Of a DNA stretch of 20,604 nucleotides, positions 1-7,466 are shown piece after piece. Source of the DNA: Rikenellaceae bacterium (lineage in GTDB: Bacteria; Bacteroidota; Bacteroidia; Bacteroidales; UBA932); assembly GCA_012800665.1 (NCBI GenBank), contig JAAZIW010000236.1:1-20604 (forward strand), written 5' to 3'. Numbering within the stretch: the stretch's first letter is position 1; every line of letters begins with the position of its first letter. Made by a program: the position numbers and the translations under genes. The notes under the pieces were generated by a model. That model searched no databases. It was given only the letters and a program-made list of their open reading frames with translations, and was not told the origin of the DNA.

Positions 1-1
1 C

Positions 2-220
2 ACCCAATTGAGCATCTATGATGCCGATATGGAAAAGAACTTCCATTTAAGCACCGGTTTCGGCATCCATGTGATTATGAATCAAAATGTAAATATCAGC
101 TTCGAGTTTGCAAAGGTTCTTTTCAACTCCATTGCCAACCCGACCATTGCCGACCGTCATTGGCTGCCTCGCAACGATGGCACCTGGGGCATGAACGTTG
201 GTCTTAACTATATATTCTAA
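2..220 (+). CDS. C-terminal end of an Omp85/BamA-TamA-like outer-membrane barrel protein (5' truncated)
   Basis: Only the last 72 codons are present; the gene enters from the left edge in the frame starting at base 2. The visible end has alternating polar/hydrophobic beta-strand character, including a strand around STGFGIHVIMNQNVNISFEF, and finishes in GLNYIF. A terminal aromatic Phe after such a strand is the usual outer-membrane insertion signal. The pattern (a strand of type GxGIHVxMNxN, a DGTWG turn, then a GLNYIF end) resembles the barrel C-terminus of Bacteroidetes Omp85 (BamA/TamA-type) proteins. The family call rests on this short tail, so another outer-membrane barrel is possible. 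The next gene begins five bases after the stop, so the two are probably co-transcribed. Confidence 0.55.
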   Translation, partial: TQLSIYDADMEKNFHLSTGFGIHVIMNQNVNISFEFAKVLFNSIANPTIADRHWLPRNDGTWGMNVGLNYIF

Positions 221-224
221 CATC

Positions 225-890
225 ATGAAGAAATTCCTCACCCTCTTTTCTTTGCTTTTCCTTTCGCTCGGGCTTAATGCACAAAAAGGCCCTGACTACT
301 TCTCCTCGTTAGACGAAACGCTCGGCAAGGTGGTACGCTTTTATCACCAGAAGAACCTTCTCAAGAGCGTAGGTCCCTATCTCTTTTATAAAGAAGGCTC
401 CAGATATAAGCCATATAAGTCTGTCAGCACCTATACTAGTATTCTCGGCAGCAATATCAGGGTGGAAGAAATAATTCCGGCTGAGAAAGGCTCATATCTC
501 AGGCTTCGCCCGGATGAACCGGGCTATGATGGTCCCGACTACTATTTGAGTACAAAAAGTTTCGATCCTTCAAAGCATATGCGCTCGGTAAGCTATTGGC
601 GCGAATTGCTCAAGAGTCTTAACGACAAATTCCCCTATGCCAATGCCTCAGGAGAGAAATATGCCAAAAACAAGGCTCCCCGCCTTGCGGGTAAATTCCT
701 GAAGATAAAGTGGATATCATACAGTGCGCCCGCCGATTATAACGACCCTGTAAACTACAATTATATGGCCGGAGAGGAAAGATACAGCACTGAATACCGT
801 ATACTTTTCCGCAGCAACCTTCCAACCAGCGAGTTTATCTCGGCAGAGGATTTTGCCCACGCCGAAAAGGTTTGGAATGCTACTAAGTAG
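225..890 (+). CDS. Small secreted protein of unknown function
   Basis: A 221-residue protein that I do not recognise. I chose ATG 225 because it begins a clean signal peptide (MKKFLTLFSLLFLSLGLNA, cut before QK); an in-frame start further upstream would lie inside the preceding gene and spoil the signal. The mature part (about residues 20-221) is rich in Tyr, Ser and Lys, has no later membrane segment and no motif I can name. It has a central acidic/proline stretch near residues 90-110 (RPDEPGYDGPDYY). It should be periplasmic or at the outer membrane. It follows the barrel gene by four bases and so is probably co-transcribed with it. Its stop lies two bases from the stop of the convergent gene. 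Confidence 0.8.
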   Translation: MKKFLTLFSLLFLSLGLNAQKGPDYFSSLDETLGKVVRFYHQKNLLKSVGPYLFYKEGSRYKPYKSVSTYTSILGSNIRVEEIIPAEKGSYLRLRPDEPGYDGPDYYLSTKSFDPSKHMRSVSYWRELLKSLNDKFPYANASGEKYAKNKAPRLAGKFLKIKWISYSAPADYNDPVNYNYMAGEERYSTEYRILFRSNLPTSEFISAEDFAHAEKVWNATK

Positions 891-892
891 AG

Positions 893-1462
893 CTATTGTT
901 CTTCTATATCGGCAGACGGCGGCGAAGGCTGCGAATCTATTATGAACCTCCTCATTCTGGGGAGGTTTATTAATACATTTACTCCGTAAAGGACAGCCAG
1001 GACACCTGCTATAATTCTGGTAATACGCATACCTGCATCGGAAAACAAAAGCGCAACACCGCCTACAAAAAGCACCAATGAAACTATGAATCCGAGTCGT
1101 CCGAAGCCACCGAAACGAAGCACACTTCCAAACATTACAATTTCAAGCAAAGCAGCCAGAGCTATTCCAATGCATACTAAAAACACCAATGCTTTTGCCA
1201 TGGCCTCCGGCCACAAGAACATAAGTACGGCTATTGCCAGCACTATTATAGATCCGATTTGAGAAAACCAGCGATATTGTCCGTCTTTATTCAGTATGCC
1301 GTAAACGAGCGATATTATGCCGAGCACCGCAAGAACCGTTGCTATAATATTAACCAAAGCGCTTGTAAAATTATTCAAGCTTATCATCATGGCACCAAGG
1401 CCTATCGCTACAAGAGCACGCACAATGCATGCTCCGCTGTTGTTGTATCCTAACGTAATCAT
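893..1462 (-). CDS. DUF308 (HdeD-like) family inner-membrane protein
   Basis: A 189-residue, very hydrophobic protein with about six predicted transmembrane helices arranged as short hairpins: near residues 11-31, 34-56, 67-85, 88-108, 120-140 and 147-166. It ends in a hydrophilic tail rich in Pro, Ser and Glu. The repeated pattern of paired helices with small residues, and a WPE motif after the third helix, fit the DUF308/HdeD family. HdeD of E. coli is linked to acid resistance, but the molecular role of the family is unknown, so no function is assigned here. The start is the first Met before the first helix. A promoter -7 box sits only four bases upstream, suggesting an almost leaderless mRNA. 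The 3' end abuts the convergent secreted-protein gene. Confidence 0.75.
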   Translation of the reverse strand: MITLGYNNSGACIVRALVAIGLGAMMISLNNFTSALVNIIATVLAVLGIISLVYGILNKDGQYRWFSQIGSIIVLAIAVLMFLWPEAMAKALVFLVCIGIALAALLEIVMFGSVLRFGGFGRLGFIVSLVLFVGGVALLFSDAGMRITRIIAGVLAVLYGVNVLINLPRMRRFIIDSQPSPPSADIEEQ

Positions 1463-1466
1463 GATG

Positions 1467-1497
1467 CAAAATTACTAAAAAAAGGGATAACATCGAA
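1467..1497 (-). promoter_or_regulatory. Candidate promoter for the DUF308 gene, inside the upstream terminator
   Basis: On the minus strand the -7 box TAATTTTG (1467-1474) matches TAnnTTTG exactly. Nineteen bases upstream is TTCG (1494-1497), one mismatch from the TTTG -33 box. The box ends four bases before the start codon. The spacer and -33 region lie in the T-run and loop of the terminator of the preceding gene. The motif match is seen; promoter activity is inferred. Confidence 0.45.
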
Positions 1498-1507
1498 GTC
1501 ATCCCTT
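1477..1507 (-). terminator. Intrinsic terminator of the coiled-coil protein gene
   Basis: Read on the minus strand, AAGGGATGAC pairs with GTTATCCCTT around a six-base loop, a ten-base-pair stem including one G-U pair. It runs directly into a T tract (complement of A1477-A1483, partly in the stem). It lies 37 bases after the stop at 1545. This is the only convincing intrinsic terminator I see in the window. Confidence 0.75.
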
Positions 1508-1544
1508 GTATATCAGCTCTGCTAAGCAGAAACTTTTATTGCAG

Positions 1545-2366
1545 TTAATTTGCCGGCTCGGGAACATTAAGAGAGTCGGGCGTTGCAGGTGCCGGAACTA
1601 CAATAACAGTCTCTTCAGGAGCAACAGTAACTATGGTTGTATCTGAAGACTCGCTCTCTGCTACGGGCTCAGGCTCGGCTGGAACTATAACAGGCGTAAC
1701 AGTGTCAGGGGTTTCAGTGGAAGTAACCTGAGTGGCTGCTGCCACTGCTGCTGCACTTTGTTCAGCTATTTTCAAGGCGGCGGCGGACTTTTTTTCTGCC
1801 TCCTGCTGTTTTCGAGCGGTTTTAAGAGCTTCCTGCGCAAGTTTTACCTCTTGTTTAGCAGCCTTGGTTGCAGCTCTATAAGCAGAAATCTTGTTGTTTT
1901 CTGTTTTAATGTTTTCGTTCAGAGTCTTAATTTTGCTTTGAACTGTCTTGATTTCGTCTTTGTGAGCTTTTATTTCACTTTGAATAGCCTTCCATTCGTT
2001 CTGGCGGGTTTTTAGTTGTAGTTTATCTGCAGCAGAAAGTCCTCCGTCTGCGGCAAAATTTTTCTTTTCCAGCTTATAGGCGCTTTTCTTGAGCTTTATG
2101 GTTGACTGCTTATTTTTAATCACATTTTTAATATTGGTTTGAGCAATCTTTTCTTTTTCCACCTGAAGCTTGTAGGCCGCAATGTTAGCCCTGCTGGCGG
2201 CAATCTGGCGCTCGCTTTCGCGAACTTGAGTTTCGAACTTCTGTCGTGCAAGGTCTATGCGTTCCTCGGCAGCGGCAATCGCAACATCAGAGCTCTGCCC
2301 CATAGCATTAACAGCAAAGAATAATGCTGCGGCAAGAGCGATAAAGTAGTAAAAATTCTTTTTCAT
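1545..2366 (-). CDS. Secreted Lys/Ala-rich coiled-coil protein with Pro/Glu/Thr-rich tail
   Basis: A 273-residue protein with a signal peptide (residues 1 to about 23, ending VNAMG before QSS). Residues about 28-200 are almost pure Ala, Lys, Glu, Gln and Ile/Leu with a heptad-like rhythm, so this is a long alpha-helical coiled coil with a possible break near residues 105-115 (DGGLSAADKL). Residues about 205-273 form a low-complexity tail rich in Pro, Glu, Val, Thr and Ser, typical of an extended spacer. There is no lipobox and no second membrane segment, so it is likely periplasmic. Role unknown; a structural or envelope-spacer function is only a guess. It is a single-gene unit, with a Bacteroidetes promoter 32 bases upstream and its own terminator. 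Confidence 0.75.
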   Translation of the reverse strand: MKKNFYYFIALAAALFFAVNAMGQSSDVAIAAAEERIDLARQKFETQVRESERQIAASRANIAAYKLQVEKEKIAQTNIKNVIKNKQSTIKLKKSAYKLEKKNFAADGGLSAADKLQLKTRQNEWKAIQSEIKAHKDEIKTVQSKIKTLNENIKTENNKISAYRAATKAAKQEVKLAQEALKTARKQQEAEKKSAAALKIAEQSAAAVAAATQVTSTETPDTVTPVIVPAEPEPVAESESSDTTIVTVAPEETVIVVPAPATPDSLNVPEPAN

Positions 2367-2397
2367 ATCTGACTTGTGTTAGGTTTATTCTACTCTA

Positions 2398-2430
2398 CAA
2401 ATGTAGTGTTTTTTTAAAATTCAATACAAT
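2398..2430 (-). promoter_or_regulatory. Promoter of the coiled-coil protein gene
   Basis: On the minus strand, -7 box TACATTTG (2398-2405) matches TAnnTTTG exactly. ATTG (2427-2430) is 21 bases upstream and one mismatch from TTTG. The start codon is 31 bases beyond the -7 box. This fits the primary sigma factor consensus of Bacteroidetes. Confidence 0.6.
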
Positions 2431-2472
2431 AATATAAAAATATTTTTCCTTATATCATTTTTGGGCGGATTT

Positions 2473-4149
2473 CTATCTCGGGTATTTGAATGCTGAACCG
2501 CCTACGAACTCCCTAAGCAGGCTGGTAGCGGGGATTTCGTTATCCGGAACGGGGGTGAAGTAGCGTATGAATTTACGCAGCCTATGGGCCTCGCTGTATT
2601 CCGGGCTGTTCTTCGGCACACTTTCGAGCAATGGCTCGGCGTGATTGCGGAGCACAGCAAATTCTACTAAATAGGCGCTGTTGAACATAGCATCTGCATT
2701 TTCCTGGTAAGGATATATCCAATCTTCTTCAGCTTGGCGCACCAAAGGCCATTGAGCTATGGTTTCGCGGGCGCTGAAAGCCCCTTTATAGCAGTCGCGC
2801 ACAATCCGCCTGAGCAAACGGTTATCGCTGGTAGGGATACAGTTATGATTATCAAGTGCTATTCCTGTCAGGGTGCTTATATAGATGCAGTATTTCTTAT
2901 TCCGTGCGATTTGGTCAGTAAGTTTGGGATTAAGAGCATGAATGCCTTCCAAAACCACCAGGTTGTTCGGCCCCATCTTGAATTTGCGTCCCTTGTATTC
3001 GCGTATACCTGTTACAAAATTGTATTCCGGCACCAATACCTCCTCGCCATTGAGAATTTTCACAAGGTCTTTCTGCAGAGCCTCATGGTCAACGGTTTCA
3101 AAGTTGTCAAAGTCGTAGCTGCCGTCGGGAAGAACGGGAGTATCTACACGGTTTACAAAATAATCGTCAGTACTGAAAGAGAGGGGTCTGATACCGCAGG
3201 CCTTAAGTTGGACAGCAAGGCGTTGGGATACAGTTGTTTTTCCGGAAGAAGATGGACCGGAAATAAGCACCAAGCGCACTTTGTCGGGACCATGGAAGCG
3301 CTTGTTTATTTCTTCCGCTATCTGCACTATCTTCTTTTCCTGCAAAGCTTCAGCCACCTGAATGAGCTCGCTTCCCTGCCCTTGCTGACAAGCGTAATTC
3401 AAATCTCCTACAGTACGCAAGCCCATAATCTCATTCCATTCAAGGTTTTCCTTGAACATTTGGAAGGTCTTCGGTTGATCTAAAAAGGGAGCTACTTTGT
3501 CGGGAAAATTTCTATCCGGACCCCGCAGCAGCATGCCGTCGTAAAAAAGCTGCAAATCCCATGTTTTAAGATAGGATGTATTGGGCACGAGCCTGCCATA
3601 ATAATAATCGGCGGTGCCTCCGAGAGTGTAATAATCGATATATACCTGGCCTATGGTTTCCAAAAGTCTCACCTTGTCTTCATAGCCTTTTTCGCGGAAG
3701 ATGCTTATAGCCTCCTCTGTCTGAACCTCGAAGCGGCGGAAATTCATTTTTTTCTCAACCATATAGGCCATGCGCTTCTTGATTTTCTGCACATCTTCTT
3801 CAGTGGTCTTCTTCCCATCAGCCTTGTGCAATTCGCAATAATAGCCTCGCGAGATAGGATGCTCCACATATATGCGGCAGCCTTTGAACACATCACTCGC
3901 GGCTTTGCAAAGCAGAAAAAACAGCGAGCGGTTGTATACGCGCATTCCATTGGGGCTTCTGTTGTCAGAAAATTCCACATCACGATTATTGTATACGCGG
4001 AATTTAAGGCCTTGAGAAACATTGTTGACCTTGGCCGACACAATGGGATACGGCTTTGGAAAATCAAAAGACGGGAGCATATCGAGCAGGGTTGTTCCTT
4101 CCCTGAAACTCTTGAATGTTCCCGTATTCTTGCAATACACTTGTATCAT
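2473..4149 (-). CDS. Uridine-kinase/PRK-like nucleoside kinase with threonyl-tRNA-synthetase-like N-terminal domains
   Basis: A 558-residue protein. Residues 1-60 resemble a TGS domain (MIQVYCKNTG...). Residues about 70-180 resemble the second additional domain of threonyl-tRNA synthetase; residues 97-108 (HPISRGYYCELH) sit where the synthetase has its GP-x-ED-GFYYDF stretch. From about residue 290 there is a phosphoribulokinase/uridine-kinase fold: P-loop GPSSSGKTT (298-306), then STDDYF (326-331), then LEGIHALNP (400-408). The likely reaction is ATP-dependent phosphorylation of a nucleoside, probably uridine or cytidine, in the cytoplasm; the true substrate is not shown. This fusion is known in bacteria. 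I chose the Met at 4149, which begins the TGS-like strand; an upstream Met at 4179 would place the start before the -7 box. Confidence 0.8.
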   Translation of the reverse strand: MIQVYCKNTGTFKSFREGTTLLDMLPSFDFPKPYPIVSAKVNNVSQGLKFRVYNNRDVEFSDNRSPNGMRVYNRSLFFLLCKAASDVFKGCRIYVEHPISRGYYCELHKADGKKTTEEDVQKIKKRMAYMVEKKMNFRRFEVQTEEAISIFREKGYEDKVRLLETIGQVYIDYYTLGGTADYYYGRLVPNTSYLKTWDLQLFYDGMLLRGPDRNFPDKVAPFLDQPKTFQMFKENLEWNEIMGLRTVGDLNYACQQGQGSELIQVAEALQEKKIVQIAEEINKRFHGPDKVRLVLISGPSSSGKTTVSQRLAVQLKACGIRPLSFSTDDYFVNRVDTPVLPDGSYDFDNFETVDHEALQKDLVKILNGEEVLVPEYNFVTGIREYKGRKFKMGPNNLVVLEGIHALNPKLTDQIARNKKYCIYISTLTGIALDNHNCIPTSDNRLLRRIVRDCYKGAFSARETIAQWPLVRQAEEDWIYPYQENADAMFNSAYLVEFAVLRNHAEPLLESVPKNSPEYSEAHRLRKFIRYFTPVPDNEIPATSLLREFVGGSAFKYPR

Positions 4150-4154
4150 GCTTA

Positions 4155-4162
4155 CAAATATA
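4155..4162 (-). promoter_or_regulatory. -7 promoter box touching the kinase start codon
   Basis: Minus-strand TATATTTG matches TAnnTTTG exactly and ends five bases before the ATG at 4149. A TTTG lies upstream at 4177-4180, but the 14-base spacing is shorter than the usual 19-21. If active, transcription would start at or within a base or two of the ATG. Confidence 0.4.
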
Positions 4163-4197
4163 GTAAGATTTTTTACCAAATAAGATTTTTTATTACA

Positions 4198-4229
4198 TTT
4201 GCAACTTGTAATACTTTATATTATTTGTA
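4198..4229 (+). promoter_or_regulatory. Candidate promoter of the porin-pot operon
   Basis: Plus-strand TTTG (4198-4201) is followed after 17-20 bases by an imperfect -7 region, TATTATTTG (4219-4227). That region has the TA and TTTG parts one base further apart than the consensus. The predicted leader to ATG 4254 is about 20 bases and contains GGTGG close to the start codon. It is the only promoter-like sequence ahead of the five-gene operon. Confidence 0.4.
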
Positions 4230-4253
4230 CAAATACTTATTTAGTGGTGGCAA

Positions 4254-5294
4254 ATGAAGAAATACCTGACTTTATGTATAGCTTTGGTATGGCTGTACTC
4301 TTGCCCGTTGTACTCGCAGGAGTCTGAAAATGTAGGCCCCTCGGCCGAATTAAGTGTTATTCCCACTTTTGATGGGGTCTTCGGTATACCCATGGGTGGT
4401 GGAAATCTTGATTTCAATTTAGGCAATTCATCTTTTTACAGTCTCTTTGAAGGACGTATGTCCAAAAGTCTGATTTTCAGCATGTCCTTCCATTGGGCCA
4501 GCTTCGAGCTTGATGAAGGAAAGTTCAACCTGGATGCTTTTTCCGACCTTTACAATTATACAGGCCGTTCCGATAATTTCACATGGCTCGATTGGGCTTA
4601 TATGGGCTGGGAGAAGGATAATTTCAGCGTTATTGTAGGTAAAAATACGCTTTTCGGGTGCGGCATGGAGGGCGATGATTACGATTGGGATATACATCCA
4701 ACTCTTGTTTCTTCCATTTGGAATAACTTTCAACCTTATCAGTGGGCGGTAGATACGTATTATACAAGCAATTCTGAAAATACCACTTTAGGACTTCAAG
4801 TCGGCACTACGCCCTATGCTGAACTTCCATTAACCAAGGGCTGCTATTCTTTAGCTTTTAATTGGCGCGGAGAATATGGTCCCCTGCGCAATAATTGGAC
4901 ATTCTCATACATAGGTACGGGGGACGGCTATTATCCCTTGCTCTCGCTCGGTCAAGCGGTGGATGTCAGCGACAATTTCAGCATTATTTTAGATTATTGG
5001 AATACGGTTTGCGATCCTGAAAATCTGTTCACAAAAGGCCACTCAGCTTATCTTTCGGCTCTTTGGTGTCCAAGCGACAAATGGGAGCTGAAAGCCATTG
5101 GAGGGACTGAATTCTGCGACTATGAACTTAATGGCAGTCTGCAGGGAAAATACATGGGCGGACTCGCCGTGCATTGGCTCCCTGTCGAAAGGCTTCGCAT
5201 ACATTGCACTTTTGCTGCCAACCAAATGCAAGAGAACAGCATATATGCCGCTATAGGCGTACAATACAAGATGAACCTCCATATCGGAAGATAA
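4254..5294 (+). CDS. Outer-membrane beta-barrel (porin-like) protein leading the pot operon
   Basis: A 346-residue protein with a signal peptide (residues 1 to about 21, cut before QESE). The mature part is rich in Trp, Tyr, Phe, Gly and Asn, with repeated alternating strands broken by short acidic turns (for example NYTGRSDNFTWLDWAYMGWE, near residues 100-119). It has no hydrophobic helix, which is what a small outer-membrane barrel looks like. About 12-16 strands are plausible, but I cannot fix the number. The last strand (IYAAIGVQYKMNL) does not end in the usual aromatic residue. Its TAA overlaps the ATG of potA by one base, so it is translated from the same mRNA as the polyamine importer. 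That makes an outer-membrane pore for the same substrate the natural inference. A general porin is the alternative. Confidence 0.7.
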   Translation: MKKYLTLCIALVWLYSCPLYSQESENVGPSAELSVIPTFDGVFGIPMGGGNLDFNLGNSSFYSLFEGRMSKSLIFSMSFHWASFELDEGKFNLDAFSDLYNYTGRSDNFTWLDWAYMGWEKDNFSVIVGKNTLFGCGMEGDDYDWDIHPTLVSSIWNNFQPYQWAVDTYYTSNSENTTLGLQVGTTPYAELPLTKGCYSLAFNWRGEYGPLRNNWTFSYIGTGDGYYPLLSLGQAVDVSDNFSIILDYWNTVCDPENLFTKGHSAYLSALWCPSDKWELKAIGGTEFCDYELNGSLQGKYMGGLAVHWLPVERLRIHCTFAANQMQENSIYAAIGVQYKMNLHIGR

Positions 5295-6697
5295 TGGCAG
5301 AGCAATACGAAAGCATCATCCGTCTTGAAAACCTCAGTAAAATCTATGACGGAAAAAAGGTACTGGACCATGTTGGTCTCGACATCAAAAGGGGGGAATT
5401 CGTAACCCTTTTAGGTCCTTCCGGTTGCGGCAAAACCACCACCTTGCGCCTTATTGCCGGCTTCATACGTGCAGATGAAGGCCGTATATTGTTGGAAGGT
5501 AAAGACATAGCAGGAGTTCCACCTCACCAGCGCCCGTTCAATACGGTTTTCCAGCGCTATGCCCTCTTCCCCCATCTCGATGTTTACGACAATATTGCAT
5601 TCGGGCTCAAACTAAAGAAAATTCCCGAAGCCGAAATAGATAAAAGAGTGCGCCGCGTGCTTAAGATGGTTGCCATGACCGACTATGAAGACCGCGATGT
5701 AGAGAGCCTTTCGGGGGGACAGCAGCAGAGGGTGGCAATCGCAAGGGCCTTGGTGGGTGAGCCTAAAGTATTGTTATTGGATGAGCCTCTTGCCGCATTG
5801 GATAGAAAGATGCGCGAAGACATGCAGCTGGAAATCAAGGAAATGCACCAGAAGTTGGGCATAACCTTCATATATGTGACGCATGACCAGGAGGAAGCCC
5901 TTACCCTCTCCGATACTGTGGTGGTGATGCGCGATGGAAAAATCCAGCAAATAGGTTCGCCCCGCGACATTTATAACGAGCCGGTAAATTCCTTTGTGGC
6001 CGATTTTATAGGCGACAGCAACATTCTCAACGGCACCATGATACGCGACAAGCGTGTGGCCTTCATAGGACACGAATTCGACTGCGTCGACATAGGCTTC
6101 GGCGAAAATGTTCCGGTCGATGTGGTAATAAGGCCCGAGGATATCTATATTAAAAAAGATACCACCGGCGAACAATTCACCGGCACCGTTACCTCCTGCA
6201 TCTTCAAAGGCATCCACTATAATATGCTGGTGCAAACTGATGAAGGCTATGAGCTTGAGATTCAAGACTATAATGCATTCGAACCGGGAACTGTCGTCGG
6301 TATGCACATTCATGCCGGAGATATTCAGGTAATGAAGAAAGACCGTGTCTGCAATAATTTTGAAGGAGAGTTGCTCTCACCTACATCAGTACGCTTTTTA
6401 GATGCGGAATGGGAGATTCCCGAAACGCAAATACCTGTCGGCACCAAAATATCAGTACAAGTTGCCTTCAATAAGGTCAACCTCCAGGATAATCCCGTAG
6501 ACGGCACAGTGGAGGGAGAGATTTATTTCATGCTTTACAAAGGCGACCGCTATCATATTACCGTTCGCACTAAAAACGATGAATATATTTATGTGGACAC
6601 CAACGACATTTGGGATAAAGGCGACCAACTTGGAGTTAAGATTGCTCCAAGAAACATTAAAATCACCCCTATAAAGGATTATAAGGATGACGATTAG
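5294..6697 (+). CDS. potA: Spermidine/putrescine-type ABC importer ATPase PotA with extra C-terminal TOBE unit
   Basis: A 467-residue ATPase that powers import through PotB/PotC at the cytoplasmic face. Visible motifs: Walker A GPSGCGKTT (41-49), Q-loop Gln87, signature LSGGQ (139-143), Walker B VLLLDE (159-164) and H-loop His197. After the nucleotide-binding domain (about 1-235) come two TOBE-like units. One has GTVTSCIFKGIHYNM (297-311); a second has GTVEGEIYFMLYKGDRYHI (404-422). E. coli PotA is about 378 residues, so this protein is some 90 longer. I chose ATG 5294 over an upstream in-frame Met at 5174, because the latter lies inside the porin gene and adds a 40-residue non-homologous stretch. 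It overlaps potB by 11 bases. The protein ends in DYKDDD. Confidence 0.92.
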   Translation: MAEQYESIIRLENLSKIYDGKKVLDHVGLDIKRGEFVTLLGPSGCGKTTTLRLIAGFIRADEGRILLEGKDIAGVPPHQRPFNTVFQRYALFPHLDVYDNIAFGLKLKKIPEAEIDKRVRRVLKMVAMTDYEDRDVESLSGGQQQRVAIARALVGEPKVLLLDEPLAALDRKMREDMQLEIKEMHQKLGITFIYVTHDQEEALTLSDTVVVMRDGKIQQIGSPRDIYNEPVNSFVADFIGDSNILNGTMIRDKRVAFIGHEFDCVDIGFGENVPVDVVIRPEDIYIKKDTTGEQFTGTVTSCIFKGIHYNMLVQTDEGYELEIQDYNAFEPGTVVGMHIHAGDIQVMKKDRVCNNFEGELLSPTSVRFLDAEWEIPETQIPVGTKISVQVAFNKVNLQDNPVDGTVEGEIYFMLYKGDRYHITVRTKNDEYIYVDTNDIWDKGDQLGVKIAPRNIKITPIKDYKDDD

Positions 6698-7466
6698 GCG
6701 TAGCGCTTGGGCCATCCCCTATGGGATATTTTTGATAGCGGCGGTTGCGCTGCCGCTCATAATGATTGCTGTTTATGCTTTCCAGGACCGAAGCGGGAGT
6801 TTCACTCTTCAAAACTTCATCAAGTTCTTCAAAACGCCGGAAGACCTTCATACTTTCATCTATTCCATTCAGATAGCCCTCATCACAACGGTGCTCTGTC
6901 TTATTTTGGGCTATCCCGCTGCCTGGATACTTGCTAACTCCTCGCTCAATCGTTCTGCTGTTACGCTCATCCTCTTTATCCTCCCGATGTGGATAAATAT
7001 GTTGGTGCGCACTCTTGCAACCGTGGCGCTTTTCGACTTTCTGCGAATGCCTCTCGGCGAAGGAGCGCTGATTTTCGGTATGGTATATAACTTTCTGCCG
7101 TTCATAATTTATCCGGTTTACACCACTTTACACAAGATGGACCCTTCTTACGCAGAAGCGGCGCAGGATTTGGGTGCCACACCGTTGAAAGTATTTACCA
7201 AGGTTACCCTGCCGCTTTCCATGCCCGGCGTGTGGAGCGGAGTGCTGATGGTGTTCATGCCAACGATTTCCACTTTTGCTGTAGCGGAGCTGCTTACACT
7301 CAACAAAGTTAAATTGTTCGGTACAACCATTCAGGAGAACATCAATAACGGTCTGTGGCATTACGGCTCGGCGCTTGCTCTTATAATGCTGCTGATCATA
7401 GGAATAACTTCTGCTTTTGCGGATAGGGATGATAAGCACGCAGATGAAAAAGGAGGGCTGTTGTAA
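6687..7466 (+). CDS. potB: Polyamine ABC importer permease PotB
   Basis: A 259-residue inner-membrane permease with about six helices (near 8-31, 56-83, 91-117, 126-148, 180-205 and 227-245). The EAA loop that docks on the ATPase is clear: EAAQDLGATPLKVFTKVTLP (157-176). It is slightly shorter than E. coli PotB (about 285). The ATG lies inside the end of potA, so translation is coupled. The hydrophilic C-terminal tail (DRDDKHADEKGG) has no known role. With PotC it forms the translocation channel. Confidence 0.9.
   Translation: MTIRRSAWAIPYGIFLIAAVALPLIMIAVYAFQDRSGSFTLQNFIKFFKTPEDLHTFIYSIQIALITTVLCLILGYPAAWILANSSLNRSAVTLILFILPMWINMLVRTLATVALFDFLRMPLGEGALIFGMVYNFLPFIIYPVYTTLHKMDPSYAEAAQDLGATPLKVFTKVTLPLSMPGVWSGVLMVFMPTISTFAVAELLTLNKVKLFGTTIQENINNGLWHYGSALALIMLLIIGITSAFADRDDKHADEKGGLL
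7451..7457 (+). promoter_or_regulatory. Strong Shine-Dalgarno site for potC
   Basis: AGGAGGG lies eight bases before the potC ATG at 7466, inside the last codons of potB. Bacteroidetes genes mostly lack strong Shine-Dalgarno sites, and most starts in this window do too. This one stands out and supports the 7466 start. Confidence 0.7.

Noticed and set aside
2436..2447. AAAAATATTTTT palindrome after the kinase gene as a terminator
   Set aside because: It has no G-C pairs and lies in the AT-rich promoter region of the next gene; it would be a very weak hairpin.
2734..3483. Long open frame (249 codons) on the plus strand opposite the kinase gene
   Set aside because: The kinase frame on the minus strand has clear P-loop and kinase motifs; the plus-strand product has no recognisable feature and no start signals, so it is a shadow.
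4341..4343. Lipobox in the barrel protein signal peptide (LYSC near residue 17)
   Set aside because: Tyr at the second position is poor for a lipobox and a standard signal-peptidase site before QESE follows; a barrel is also not expected to be a lipoprotein.
5774..6313. 179-codon minus-strand frame inside potA
   Set aside because: It lies wholly within the conserved PotA coding region and has no supporting signals.
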